Notes under the pieces: generated by a model | What the model saw: the letters and a program-made list of their open reading frames with translations, nothing else | Databases searched by the model: none | What the model was told of the DNA's origin: nothing | Shown here: positions 19,427 to 28,791 of the stretch, piece after piece | Layout: each line of letters starts with the position of its first letter | Position numbering within the stretch: position 1 is the first letter of the stretch | Made by a program: the position numbers and the translations under genes | NCBI RefSeq assembly: GCF_002777425.1 | Contig: NZ_MDVC01000058.1 | Span: forward strand, 1 to 60,279 | From: Snodgrassella alvi | GTDB taxonomy: Bacteria; Pseudomonadota; Gammaproteobacteria; Burkholderiales; Neisseriaceae | Direction: 5' to 3' | DNA: 60,279 bases

Positions 19427-20334
19427 ATCAGTTTATTTCACTGCATAAAGAGGCAGGTTGTAAAGCATTGCGCCAGTTGCTGCGCCAGCCGGTTGCAACC
19501 TTGCTGATTTTACTTATGCTGGCGATTGCCATGACTTTACCACTGGCTTTGTATCTCGGGGTGCAGAGTGGGCAGAAGGTACTGGGGCAGATGAATGAAG
19601 TACCAACCATAACCCTGTATATGCAAGTTGATTCTAAGGCTAGCGACAATCAGACAGTTGAAAAAGCCTTGCGTGGCAATAAGCAGCTGGAAAAAGTGGT
19701 GTTTGTAAGTAAACAGCAGGGGCTGGAAGAGTTACAGCGCAGTATGGGTAATCAGGACCTGGTTTCAATGCTTGACAGCAATCCTTTGCCAGATGCATTT
19801 ACCGTTACTCCACAAGTGGATACACCAGAGGAGCTGGCCGCATTGCAGACTCAGCTCGCACAGCTACCAATGGTAGAAAGTGTGAAAATGGACGCTGAAT
19901 GGATGCAAACCCTGTATCAGATTAATCAGTTTGTCCATCACCTGTTGTGGTTTCTGGCCATTACACTGGGGCTGGCATTTGCTCTGGTGGCCTATAACAC
20001 TATTCGTTTGCAGATTCTCAGCCACCGTGAAGAAATCGAAATCACCAAGCTGTTAGGGGCACCGGCATCATTTATCCGTCGGCCGTTCCTGTATCTGGCT
20101 ATCTGGCAAAGCCTCTTGGCTACGGCCATCAGTATCGGATTGTGTTACTGGCTCAACTACCAGACCCAGCCCTTACTCACTGCCATTTTGCAGCCATATG
20201 GGGTGCATGTTGTCTGGCGTTTTTTCAATCTCTGGGAAGTGCTGACTATTTTACTGGTGGTTTGTGGATTGGGTATGCTGGGTGCGTGGCTGGCCACCCG
20301 CCAGCATTTGCTCAGTTTTAAATCCGTACGATAA
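19423..20334 (+). CDS. ftsX: Cell division protein FtsX
   Basis: The membrane partner of FtsE, with 303 residues. It has an N-terminal cytoplasmic stretch, a first helix (VATLLILLMLAIAMTLPLAL, about 25-44), a periplasmic loop of about 120 residues, and three C-terminal helices. The Q/EITKLLGAP loop (REEIEITKLLGAP) contacts the ATPase in this family. It overlaps ftsE by 4 nt and is followed immediately by a hairpin terminator. Confidence 0.96.
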   Translation: MNQFISLHKEAGCKALRQLLRQPVATLLILLMLAIAMTLPLALYLGVQSGQKVLGQMNEVPTITLYMQVDSKASDNQTVEKALRGNKQLEKVVFVSKQQGLEELQRSMGNQDLVSMLDSNPLPDAFTVTPQVDTPEELAALQTQLAQLPMVESVKMDAEWMQTLYQINQFVHHLLWFLAITLGLAFALVAYNTIRLQILSHREEIEITKLLGAPASFIRRPFLYLAIWQSLLATAISIGLCYWLNYQTQPLLTAILQPYGVHVVWRFFNLWEVLTILLVVCGLGMLGAWLATRQHLLSFKSVR

Positions 20335-20365
20335 AAATATCCCCGCGAGTAGCGGGGGTATTTTT
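20333..20365. terminator. Bidirectional terminator between ftsX and aroG
   Basis: The left arm AAAAATATCCCCGC and right arm GCGGGGGTATTTTT pair over 14 bp including one T-G wobble, with the loop GAGTA. It overlaps the ftsX stop codon and serves both convergent transcripts. Confidence 0.9.
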
Positions 20366-20424
20366 GAGTAAGACTAGATCAGCAAAAAACCGGCTTCTGC
20401 ATGCTCCCCGGTATCGATACTAAA

Positions 20425-21480
20425 TTATTTTTGCTGACGTACCTGTGCAGCCTGTGCCAGTAAGGCAAGCATGGTTTCTGTTTCTTCCCAGCCAATGCAG
20501 GCATCGGTGATACTCTGGCCATAATTCTCCGGATTGTCCTGTCTTCCGGCCATCAGATTGCTCTCTACCATCACTCCCATAATGTGCTGTTCCCCGGCCT
20601 GAATCTGGGCGGCAATATCCTGTGCCACTTCCATTTGCCGGCGGTAATCCTTGCAGCTGTTGGCATGGCTGCAATCAATCATCAGGTTGGGTGTTACCTG
20701 ATGTTTGTTCAGTTCATTTACTGCTGCCTGCACATATTCATGGCTGTAATTGGGTGTTTTCCCGCCGCGCAGGATGATGTGACAATCCGGATTGCCACTG
20801 GTGCGCACAATGGCCGAATGACCTGCTTTGGTTACTGAAAGGAAATGATGCGGATGGCTGGAAGCGCCAATGGCATCAATGGCAATTTTCAGATTGCCAT
20901 CAGTGCCGTTTTTAAAGCCTACCGGACAGCTTAAACCGGAAGCCAGCTCGCGGTGTACCTGACTCTCCGTAGTGCGTGCACCGATTGCGCCCCAGGAAAT
21001 CAGGTCGGCAAAATACTGCGGAGTAATCATGTCCAGAAATTCGGTAGCTGCCGGCATGCCCATGTTGTTCAGTTCCAGCAACAGTTTGCGAGCCAGACGC
21101 AGGCCATAGTTAATATCGTAGGAACCATCGATACGCGGGTCGTTGATAAATCCTTTCCAGCCTACTGTGGTGCGTGGTTTTTCAAAATAAACCCGCATCA
21201 CAATCAGTAATTCTTTAGCATATTTTTCGCGTAACACATTCAGCCGTTGTGCATATTCCAGTGCGGCTGCTGGGTCATGGATAGAACATGGGCCGATAAT
21301 CACCAGTAAACGCTTGTCTCTGCCATGTACCAGAGCAGCAATTTCATCGCGTGTATTATGTACTACTTCAGAAGCTTGTTCAGTGATGGGTAATTCATAT
21401 AAATGGGCAATAGGTGGCAACAGTTCTTTAATTTCTCTAATTCTAACGTCATCTATTGGGCGAGATGCAACCTGATTCAT
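20425..21480 (-). CDS. aroG: 3-deoxy-7-phosphoheptulonate synthase (DAHP synthase), class I
   Basis: Catalyses the first step of the shikimate pathway, condensing PEP with erythrose 4-phosphate. It has 351 residues, like E. coli AroG (350). Seen in sequence: VIIGPCSIHDP near the N-terminus, MRVYFEKPRTTVGWKG, LSWGAIGARTTESQVHRE, GFKNGTDGN, and the metal-binding LMIDCSHANS. It is a stand-alone gene, with the divergent queF riboswitch region upstream and a shared terminator downstream. Feedback specificity (Phe, Tyr or Trp) cannot be read with confidence. Confidence 0.96.
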   Translation of the reverse strand: MNQVASRPIDDVRIREIKELLPPIAHLYELPITEQASEVVHNTRDEIAALVHGRDKRLLVIIGPCSIHDPAAALEYAQRLNVLREKYAKELLIVMRVYFEKPRTTVGWKGFINDPRIDGSYDINYGLRLARKLLLELNNMGMPAATEFLDMITPQYFADLISWGAIGARTTESQVHRELASGLSCPVGFKNGTDGNLKIAIDAIGASSHPHHFLSVTKAGHSAIVRTSGNPDCHIILRGGKTPNYSHEYVQAAVNELNKHQVTPNLMIDCSHANSCKDYRRQMEVAQDIAAQIQAGEQHIMGVMVESNLMAGRQDNPENYGQSITDACIGWEETETMLALLAQAAQVRQQK

Positions 21481-21703
21481 AATAATTCCTGTTTAACACT
21501 ATTATTCTAAATTTAAATGATTTACCTATCAGGCTATAATGAATGTGCTTAAAAAGCAAGGATTAAACTTTCGCATAGCTATATTATTGCTCTGATATTA
21601 ATTTATATAGCAGATAATCATTTTTTATGCCTGATTGGCACATATTCTTAGAATAATATATTAATAAAAACCATTTTGTTGTCTTTGCATAGTAACTAAA
21701 ATC

Positions 21704-21800
21704 TTGCAACCGTGATTTTAATCCCAAGTAAATTTCCGGTATAATCGCCCATCCTGTGGTTCGTAAACCTCCCACATTAAAAAACTAGGAAATCAACTAT
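21704..21800 (+). promoter_or_regulatory. Candidate promoter and leader of queF
   Basis: A consensus TATAAT lies at 21740-21745, about 10 nt before the riboswitch begins, so transcription would start at or just before the aptamer. A matching -35 is not obvious at standard spacing. The remainder of the 320-nt aroG-queF gap is AT-rich with no gene seen. Confidence 0.5.
21755..21790 (+). promoter_or_regulatory. preQ1-I riboswitch upstream of queF
   Basis: A 36-nt element matching the class I preQ1 aptamer layout. Stem P1 is TGTGG (21755-21759) with CCACA (21772-21776). The conserved TTC follows the 5-prime arm, and the A-rich tail TTAAAAAACTAGGA lies at 21777-21790. Loop bases CCT (21768-21770) can form the pseudoknot with AGG (21787-21789), which is also the Shine-Dalgarno sequence of queF (start 21801). 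Ligand binding should therefore hide the ribosome site and reduce QueF and possibly YhhQ when preQ1 is abundant. Assignment rests on pattern comparison with the known consensus. Confidence 0.88.
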
Positions 21801-22271
21801 ATGCGTGCACAAAATGATCTGGGCACAGTGAGCTTGCTGGGTAATCAGCATACGGAATACCGTAGTGATTATGCGCCTGAGCTGCTAGAAGCCTTTAACA
21901 ATCAACATCCCGATAACGACTATTTCGTTAAATTTATCTGTCCCGAATTCACCAGCCTGTGCCCGAAAACCGGCCAGCCGGACTTTGCCACCATTTATAT
22001 CAATTATCTACCGCGTTTGCGCATGGTGGAAAGTAAATCTTTAAAACTGTATTTGTTCAGCTTTCGCAATCATGGTGATTTTCATGAAGATTGTGTCAAC
22101 ATTATCATGAAAGACCTGATTGCCCTGATGCAGCCAAAATATATTGAAGTATATGGTGAATTTACGCCGCGTGGTGGTATAGCCATCCATCCGTATGCCA
22201 ATTACGGTGAAGCGGATACGCGCTATAGCGATATGGCCGCACAGCGTTTACTCCAGTTTCAGGTGAAATAA
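21801..22271 (+). CDS. queF: NADPH-dependent 7-cyano-7-deazaguanine reductase QueF (short, type I-like)
   Basis: Reduces the nitrile of preQ0 to the amine preQ1 in queuosine biosynthesis. At 156 residues it is the short unimodular form rather than the long E. coli type. The catalytic Cys54 lies in [15 protein letters not shown] with Asp61 nearby. The QueF signature [20 protein letters not shown] is complete. It is controlled by a preQ1-I riboswitch just upstream and followed after 101 nt by the preQ0/preQ1 transporter gene, so both steps of precursor supply sit together. Confidence 0.97.
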   Translation: MRAQNDLGTVSLLGNQHTEYRSDYAPELLEAFNNQHPDNDYFVKFICPEFTSLCPKTGQPDFATIYINYLPRLRMVESKSLKLYLFSFRNHGDFHEDCVNIIMKDLIALMQPKYIEVYGEFTPRGGIAIHPYANYGEADTRYSDMAAQRLLQFQVK

Positions 22272-22372
22272 TAGCTGCACATTGCATTGCTATACCTTTT
22301 GCCAGATTCAGTGCATTGGCGTGGCTTACGCTACCTGATGTGATGGTGGCTGGCTGATTGATAGGAACAAAT

Positions 22373-23032
22373 ATGTATGAATTTTCTGCTGCGCAGCGCC
22401 ATAAGGCATTGCGCTGGCTTACTTTTTGGCACATGCTGGTGATTGTGGCCAGTAATTATCTGGTACAGTTTCCCTTTACTCTATTTGGTTTGCACAATAC
22501 CTGGGGAGCTTTCACCTTTCCGTTTATTTTTCTTACTACGGATTTAACTGTACGGATTTTTGGTTCTGGTTTGGCTAGACGGATTATTTTCTGGGTAATG
22601 CTGCCTTCATTGCTGTTTTCCTATGCCATTTCCGTGCTGTTTCAGGATGGGCACTGGATGGGCTGGGCGGCATTAAGCCATTTTGATTTATTTGTGGCAC
22701 GGATTGCGCTGGCCAGTTTTGCTGCTTATGTTGTCGGCCAACTAATGGATATTCTGGTATTCAATCGGCTGCGGCAATGTCAGCGCTGGTGGCCGGCACC
22801 GAGTGCCTCTGCTGTTCTGGGCAGCGCTGTCGATACATTACTGTTTTTTGCCGTGGCGTTTTATCATTCCCCGGATGCATTTATGGCAGCCAACTGGCTA
22901 CAGATTTCCCTGACAGATTATGCTTTTAAAATCAGCGTTGCCGCACTTTTCTTTCTGCCTACTTATGGAATTGTGCTGCGCTATTTATTGTACCGGCTGA
23001 CAGCTTTAGCTCCGCGTACCGTAAACAGGTAA
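22373..23032 (+). CDS. yhhQ: 7-cyano-7-deazaguanine/preQ1 transporter YhhQ (VUT family)
   Basis: A 219-residue inner-membrane protein with about six helices that imports queuosine precursors (known for E. coli YhhQ). Sequence closely follows that family: QRHKALRWLTFWHMLVI, ASNYLVQFPFTLFG, TDLTVRIFG and QLMDILVFNRLRQ. The start at 22373 (ATG) has AGGAA at 22363-22367; a TTG further upstream in the same frame lacks support. It lies downstream of queF. The salvage transporter beside a reductase suggests the cell both makes and scavenges deazapurines. Confidence 0.93.
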   Translation: MYEFSAAQRHKALRWLTFWHMLVIVASNYLVQFPFTLFGLHNTWGAFTFPFIFLTTDLTVRIFGSGLARRIIFWVMLPSLLFSYAISVLFQDGHWMGWAALSHFDLFVARIALASFAAYVVGQLMDILVFNRLRQCQRWWPAPSASAVLGSAVDTLLFFAVAFYHSPDAFMAANWLQISLTDYAFKISVAALFFLPTYGIVLRYLLYRLTALAPRTVNR

Positions 23033-23058
23033 TTTAGCATCAAATCATGATATCCCAT

Positions 23059-23089
23059 CAATCAGGCCGCTTTTAAAGCGGCCTGATTG
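23059..23089 (+). repeat. GC-rich inverted repeat after yhhQ
   Basis: CAATCAGGCCGCTT (23059-23072) and AAGCGGCCTGATTG (23076-23089) form a perfect 14-bp inverted repeat with a 3-nt loop. It lacks a T tail, so it may be a Rho-dependent or weak terminator for queF-yhhQ. Confidence 0.65.
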
Positions 23090-23090
23090 C

Positions 23091-23111
23091 TATAACAGCT
23101 TCTGTTATAAT
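23091..23111 (+). promoter_or_regulatory. Extended -10 promoter of prfB with overlapping palindrome
   Basis: TGTTATAAT at 23103-23111 is an extended -10 element, 37 nt before the prfB start. It overlaps the palindrome TATAACAG-CTT-CTGTTATA (23091-23109), which could be an operator. No good -35 is seen, consistent with an extended -10. Confidence 0.55.
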
Positions 23112-23148
23112 ACGCGCCTATTTTCAAATACCTGGCTAAGGGAACATC

Positions 23149-24253
23149 ATGGAAGCAGAGCGGATTAATCAGTTAAACAATATTCTGGATGATATGGCAT
23201 CCCGCAGTCACGATTTACGGAGGTATCTTTGACTACGCTGGCAAAAAAGACCGTCTGGAAGAAGTAATTGGTTTGTCAGAAGACCCAGAGTTGTGGAACG
23301 ACCCAAAAAAAGCGCAGGAAGTGGGCAAAGAGCGTAAAGTACTTGAAGGCATTGTGCTGACGCTGGATCACCTGCATAGTGGTATCGAAGATAATCGCAT
23401 GCTGCTGCAAATGGCCGTAGAGGAAAATGATGCCGATGCCTTTGCTGCGGTACAGGCAGATATTACTGCCTTGCAGGAAGAAGTGGCACAGCTAGAATTT
23501 AAACGCATGTTTAATCAGCCGGCCGATGTCAACAACTGCTTTATTGATATTGTTGCCGGTGCCGGTGGCACAGAAGCGGAAGACTGGGCAGGCATGTTAC
23601 TGCGCATGTATGTGCGCTATGGCGAACGCAAAGGCTTTAAAGTAGAAATCCTCGAAGAAGACGAGGGTGAAATTGCCGGCGTCAACCGGGCTACCATCAA
23701 GCTGGATGGTGAATACGCCTATGGATTGCTGCGTACCGAAACCGGTATCCATCGTCTGGTACGCTATTCACCTTTTGATTCCAATAACAAACGGCATACT
23801 TCGTTTGCTTCAGTATTTGTGTATCCCGAGGTGGACGATAGTTTTGAAGTTGAAATCAATCCGGCAGATTTACGCGTAGATACATACCGTGCATCTGGTG
23901 CCGGCGGACAGCACATTAACAAAACCGATTCAGCCGTGCGCATTACGCACGAACCTACCGGTATTGTGGTGCAGTGCCAGAATGACCGTTCGCAGCATCG
24001 CAACCGCGAAGAAGCGATGAATATGCTTAAGGCAAAGTTATTTGAGCTGGAGATGCGCCGCCGCAATGAAGAAAAACAGAATCTTGAAGCCAGCAAGGAT
24101 GACGTGGGCTGGGGACACCAGATTCGTTCTTATGTATTCGACTCATCGCGCATCAAGGATTTGCGTACCGGCTACGAAGTCGGCAATATCAAGGCGGTTA
24201 TGGATGGCGACCTTGATGGCTTTATCGAAGCCAGCCTGAAACAAGGTGTTTAA
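23149..24253 (+). CDS. prfB: Peptide chain release factor 2 with programmed +1 frameshift
   Basis: RF2 terminates translation at UGA and UAA. The gene starts at ATG 23149 and reads 27 codons to an in-frame TGA at 23230. The sequence CGGAGG-TAT-CTT-TGA-C holds the internal Shine-Dalgarno, slippery CTT and stop of the classic autoregulatory +1 shift. Skipping T23230 joins the second frame at GAC 23231, giving 367 residues (E. coli RF2 365). The UGA-recognition tripeptide SPF is at 207-209 and the catalytic GGQ at 252-254 of the fused product. A plain ORF call from 23189 would be wrong, because it adds out-of-frame residues and loses the true N-terminus. Confidence 0.97.
23218..23233 (+). promoter_or_regulatory. 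prfB recoding site
   Basis: The internal SD-like GGAGG (23219-23223) lies 3 nt before CTT (23227-23229), followed by TGA C (23230-23233). Low RF2 slows reading of the UGA and favours the +1 shift, so RF2 controls its own synthesis. The layout matches the well-established bacterial prfB signal. Confidence 0.96.
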
Positions 24254-24265
24254 ATAAAGGGTCAC

Positions 24266-24300
24266 AAGGCTGCCTGCTGTATCTAGGCAGCCTTAATTTT
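24266..24300 (+). terminator. Terminator after prfB
   Basis: AAGGCTGCCT (24266-24275) pairs perfectly with AGGCAGCCTT (24285-24294), followed by AATTTT. The arms include AGGCTGCCTG, a partial match to the DNA uptake dialect found at 11417. Confidence 0.85.
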
Positions 24301-24313
24301 GTAAGGTACGTGC

Positions 24314-25126
24314 ATGGACTGCATTGATGTCATCATTCCCTGCTACAACGCAGAAAGCACACTGACGCGGGCAATTAAAAGTGTGCTGGTACAGCCGGAA
24401 CTGGGTTGCCTGTGGCTGGTTGATGATGCTTCTACCGATAATACCGCCGGCCTGATTCAGCAATGGCAGCAGCGTTATCCACAACAGATTCGGGCAGAGT
24501 TTCTGACAACTAACCGCGGGCCAGCACTGGCACGCAACTGGGCAGCATTGCTTTCAGCCAGCAGCCATATTGCTTTTCTGGATGCTGATGATGCCTACCA
24601 GCCCCATGCGCTACAGGCAGCCAGCGCAGTATTTCGTTTTCGTCCACAGGCAGGCTTGCTGCGTTTGCCGGTAACTGGACACAATATTCCAGAACATTAT
24701 CGTCAGCATGCGCAGTTTGCTCTGGTCTGGCGTACCTTTGAAATGATTACGGCCACCAATACAGTTTTTAACCGCGCCTATTTTCTGGCCTGTGGTGGTT
24801 TTCCGGCTGATTCACTGTTTCGGCGTCTGGGCGGCGAAGACGGCGCCCTTGGTCTGGCCACGGTAGAAAGCTGTATGGTGGCCACCCTCTTTGATGAAGC
24901 CGGCATGGCTGATATTGGTGTCGATTTTTATGGCCACGACAGCATGCATGTACGTAAGCTGCTGGATGCCATGCTGTTCGGGCAGAATCGTCCCGATTGT
25001 GATGATGCAGCATTGCAGCAGGCAAATGCCGTTACTCAAACCATTGTGCAACGTTTGCAGAATTTGCGCCAGATACTGGATTATCCCAACCCGGGTAAGC
25101 AAGCGTTACAGCTTTTTACGGATTAA
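24314..25126 (+). CDS. Glycosyltransferase family 2 protein
   Basis: A 270-residue GT-A type sugar transferase. The N-terminal nucleotide-sugar fold reads DVIIPCYNAESTLTRAIKSVL, with VDDAST, and the metal-binding DxD is in AFLDADDAYQPHAL. No membrane segment or signal peptide is visible, so it should work at the cytoplasmic face of the inner membrane. Donor, acceptor and pathway are unknown. It stands alone between prfB and purB rather than in a polysaccharide cluster, so it could act on lipooligosaccharide or a protein. The C-terminal part is less typical. Confidence 0.88.
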   Translation: MDCIDVIIPCYNAESTLTRAIKSVLVQPELGCLWLVDDASTDNTAGLIQQWQQRYPQQIRAEFLTTNRGPALARNWAALLSASSHIAFLDADDAYQPHALQAASAVFRFRPQAGLLRLPVTGHNIPEHYRQHAQFALVWRTFEMITATNTVFNRAYFLACGGFPADSLFRRLGGEDGALGLATVESCMVATLFDEAGMADIGVDFYGHDSMHVRKLLDAMLFGQNRPDCDDAALQQANAVTQTIVQRLQNLRQILDYPNPGKQALQLFTD

Positions 25127-25146
25127 CCGCTTCACCCTATGTGTAA

Positions 25147-26565
<1,419 letters not shown>

Positions 26566-26580
26566 ATCTTTTTCAGATAT

Positions 26581-26611
26581 AACGGTGGGCACTCTGCCCA
26601 CCGTTATTGTT
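26581..26611 (+). terminator. Terminator after purB
   Basis: AACGGTGGGCA and TGCCCACCGTT are perfect 11-bp arms around a CTC loop, followed by a T-rich tail. Confidence 0.9.
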
Positions 26612-26737
26612 TATCTGAATACAAGAGAAACTTTCTCACCACAACTAAAACAGCAGCACAACTAAATACCGAATTACTGTTACTGGCATCGACTTTATCC
26701 ATATGTGGATAACTTGGCAGAAATTAATTGGCACTTA

Positions 26738-27063
26738 TCATTTATGTGGATAATTTACCAGATCAATCAGTTTATTATCCGGATTATAAATATAAATCGA
26801 AGTGATTTTTCCACAGGCACCGGTTCTGGTGTTTGGTTCTAGTTTCAGTGGAATATTATGCTGATGCATAATGGCTATTACTTCATCCAGTGTTTCTTCA
26901 ACAATGAAACACAAATCGCTAAGCCTGAGGTAGGGTGCTGTGCTTTTAGCTTAAATTCATGTCCCAGCTGGTGTAAATTAATTTTCATCTGACCAAAATG
27001 CAGCGCAGTGCGATTATCAGCGAAGGTACTTATCTGCATACCAAGCACATTGGTATAAAATGG
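26738..27063 (-). pseudogene. Degraded VOC (glyoxalase-fold) family gene
   Basis: On the minus strand, one frame encodes FYTNVLGMQISTF and then FGQMKINLHQLGHEFKLKAQ. After a frameshift near 26930, another frame continues with FIVEETLDEVIAIMHQHNI, TRTGACGKITSIYIYNPDN and KLIDLVNYPHK before a stop at 26738-26740. Joined, these are typical of the small VOC family proteins related to glyoxalase and bleomycin resistance proteins (DHLVLTVAD... type). The first 20 or so residues and the start codon are missing. Single frameshift plus lost N-terminus makes it a recent pseudogene; product function was never clear in this subfamily. Confidence 0.85.
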
Positions 27064-27222
27064 ATATGATAATTAAATATTTATTAAGTTTAATTTCTAG
27101 ATGGATCGAAATTACAATTTATTTTATAAAAAAGAAAAAATTCTATATCTTGTCTTGAAATTGTAAATTTTGCTTATATCTTGTTAGTGCATCAATTCGA
27201 TGTTTATATTAGGAGAAATTAT

Positions 27223-27393
27223 ATGTCTAAAGTACCTTTAGGAACTGAACGTAAAACAGGCGAAAAATGTCCTGAAAGTGGTATTTGGAAAGTCAAAGGA
27301 CAGCCGTCCACAACGGCTCCTATTGCTATAAATAACACATTTCCTCCCTATCAAAATAAAGCTGTCATTTGGAAATTAATCCAGTACGCTTAA
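27223..27393 (+). CDS. Small 56-residue protein, unknown function
   Basis: Begins MSKVPLGTERKTGEKCPESG, starting at ATG 27223 with AGGAG at 27211-27215. It has one Cys (KCPESGIW), a Pro/Thr-rich centre (QPSTTAPIAINNTFPPYQNK) and ends AVIWKLIQYA. There is no signal peptide or membrane helix. The good ribosome site, complex composition and an immediately following perfect terminator argue for a real gene. I recall similar short GEKCPESG-W proteins in other proteobacteria but know no function. It lies between a pseudogene and the convergent hisD, a likely accessory spot. Confidence 0.75.
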   Translation: MSKVPLGTERKTGEKCPESGIWKVKGQPSTTAPIAINNTFPPYQNKAVIWKLIQYA

Positions 27394-27396
27394 TAT

Positions 27397-27434
27397 AAAA
27401 AGAAGCCTAAATCTTAAGATTTAGGCTTCTTTTT
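27397..27434. terminator. Perfect bidirectional terminator between the 56-residue gene and hisD
   Basis: A 17-bp perfect inverted repeat (arms 27397-27413 and 27418-27434) with loop TTAA. It is flanked by A-runs on the left and T-runs on the right and serves both convergent transcripts. Confidence 0.95.
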
Positions 27435-27453
27435 AATAATCTTTAGTAATAAT

Positions 27454-28743
27454 TTATTCCATACGTAATTCCGCAGCACGGGCATGTGCCGTCAATCCCT
27501 CACCATGTGCCAAAATGCTGGCAATCTGGCCTAACTTTCTGGCTCCCTGAGCAGAAACTTGAATCAGGCTACTGCGCTTTTGAAAATCATATACGCCCAG
27601 CGGAGAAGCAAAGCGGGCGGTGCGGCTAGTTGGCAAGACGTGATTAGGACCAGCACAGTAATCCCCCAGACTTTCACTGGTATACTGTCCCATAAAAATG
27701 GCACCTGCATGGCGAATTTTCGATGCCCAGTTTTGCGGGTTGGCTACCGATAATTCCAAATGTTCTGGCGCCAGATAATTGGCAATCTCACAGGCTTCAT
27801 CCAGATTCTGCGCCTGAATAATGGCACCGCGATTGGTCAGTGACGCTTCAATGATTTCTTTGCGCGGCATTTGTGCCAACAGTGCCTGCATCTGTGCTTC
27901 TACTTCGTGCGCATAGTCAGCATTGGTAGTAATCAGAATCGCCTGAGCAATTTCATCATGTTCTGCCTGACTGAACAAATCCATCGCCACCCATTTGGCA
28001 GGGGTAGTGCCGTCAGCAATAACCAGAATTTCACTTGGTCCGGCAACCATATCAATACCCACCACACCAAATACGCGCCGTTTGGCAGCGGCAACATAGG
28101 CGTTGCCCGGGCCGGTAATCTTGTCAACCTGAGCAATACTCTGTGTACCGTAAGCCAGTGCTGCTACGGCCTGTGCACCGCCAATGGTAAATACCTGTGT
28201 TACACCGGCTACATAGGCCGCAGCCAAAACAATATCATTACGTTCTCCATAAGGCATAGGTACAACCATCACAATTTCAGCCACACCGGCCACATGTGCT
28301 GGTATGGCATTCATCATTACCGAGCTCGGATAGGCAGCCTTGCCACCGGGAACATAAATACCTACCCGATCCAGAGCAGTAATCTGCTGACCCAGTAGCG
28401 TACCGTTTTCATCCTCATACTGCCAAGACTGCTGTTTCTGGTGCTGATGATAGCTTTCAATCCGTTTGGCTGCGGTTTGTAATGCCGTCTGGGCATCTGC
28501 CGGCAGACGAGTAAAGGCTGCGGCCAGGTCTGCCTGACTTAAAGTCAGCTCAGCCATAGATTGTGCCTGCGTATGGTCAAAGCGATTGGTGTATTCGATT
28601 ACAGCAGCATCACCACGCTGCTGTACATCTGCACAGATAGCAGCCACGGCTGCATCCACTTGTGGATCCTGTGCAGTTTCAAACGCCTGTAGTGCAGTTA
28701 ACTGAGTCTTAAAATCAGCATCCTGCGTAGAAATATATTTCAT
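27454..28743 (-). CDS. hisD: Histidinol dehydrogenase
   Basis: Zinc-dependent enzyme for the last two oxidations of histidine synthesis. It has 429 residues. Characteristic stretches are [63 protein letters not shown] and the zinc-ligand [10 protein letters not shown]. The C-terminal [21 protein letters not shown] is intact. It is the last gene of a minus-strand run hisG - NYN protein - hisD, with 48 nt between the NYN stop and the hisD start. Confidence 0.97.
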   Translation of the reverse strand: MKYISTQDADFKTQLTALQAFETAQDPQVDAAVAAICADVQQRGDAAVIEYTNRFDHTQAQSMAELTLSQADLAAAFTRLPADAQTALQTAAKRIESYHQHQKQQSWQYEDENGTLLGQQITALDRVGIYVPGGKAAYPSSVMMNAIPAHVAGVAEIVMVVPMPYGERNDIVLAAAYVAGVTQVFTIGGAQAVAALAYGTQSIAQVDKITGPGNAYVAAAKRRVFGVVGIDMVAGPSEILVIADGTTPAKWVAMDLFSQAEHDEIAQAILITTNADYAHEVEAQMQALLAQMPRKEIIEASLTNRGAIIQAQNLDEACEIANYLAPEHLELSVANPQNWASKIRHAGAIFMGQYTSESLGDYCAGPNHVLPTSRTARFASPLGVYDFQKRSSLIQVSAQGARKLGQIASILAHGEGLTAHARAAELRME

Positions 28744-28754
28744 ACCTTTGTATT

Positions 28755-28776
28755 TCGGGCAGCCTAAGCTGCCCGA
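28755..28776. repeat. Inverted repeat between the NYN gene and hisD
   Basis: TCGGGCAGC and GCTGCCCGA are perfect 9-bp arms with loop CTAA. It sits 12-33 nt before hisD in the same transcript and could be an attenuator or RNA processing hairpin. There is no T tail on the minus-strand side. Confidence 0.6.
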
Positions 28777-28791
28777 TCCTGATATTATTAA

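Noticed and set aside
23189-24253. prfB starting at 23189 in a single frame
   Set aside because: The first 14 codons of that frame are out of frame with the real N-terminus; the frameshift signal at 23218-23233 explains the gene fully.
28755-28776. DNA uptake sequence in the NYN-hisD gap
   Set aside because: The arms read GGGCAGC/GCTGCCC and lack the CTGAA end, so they are a hairpin rather than an uptake signal.
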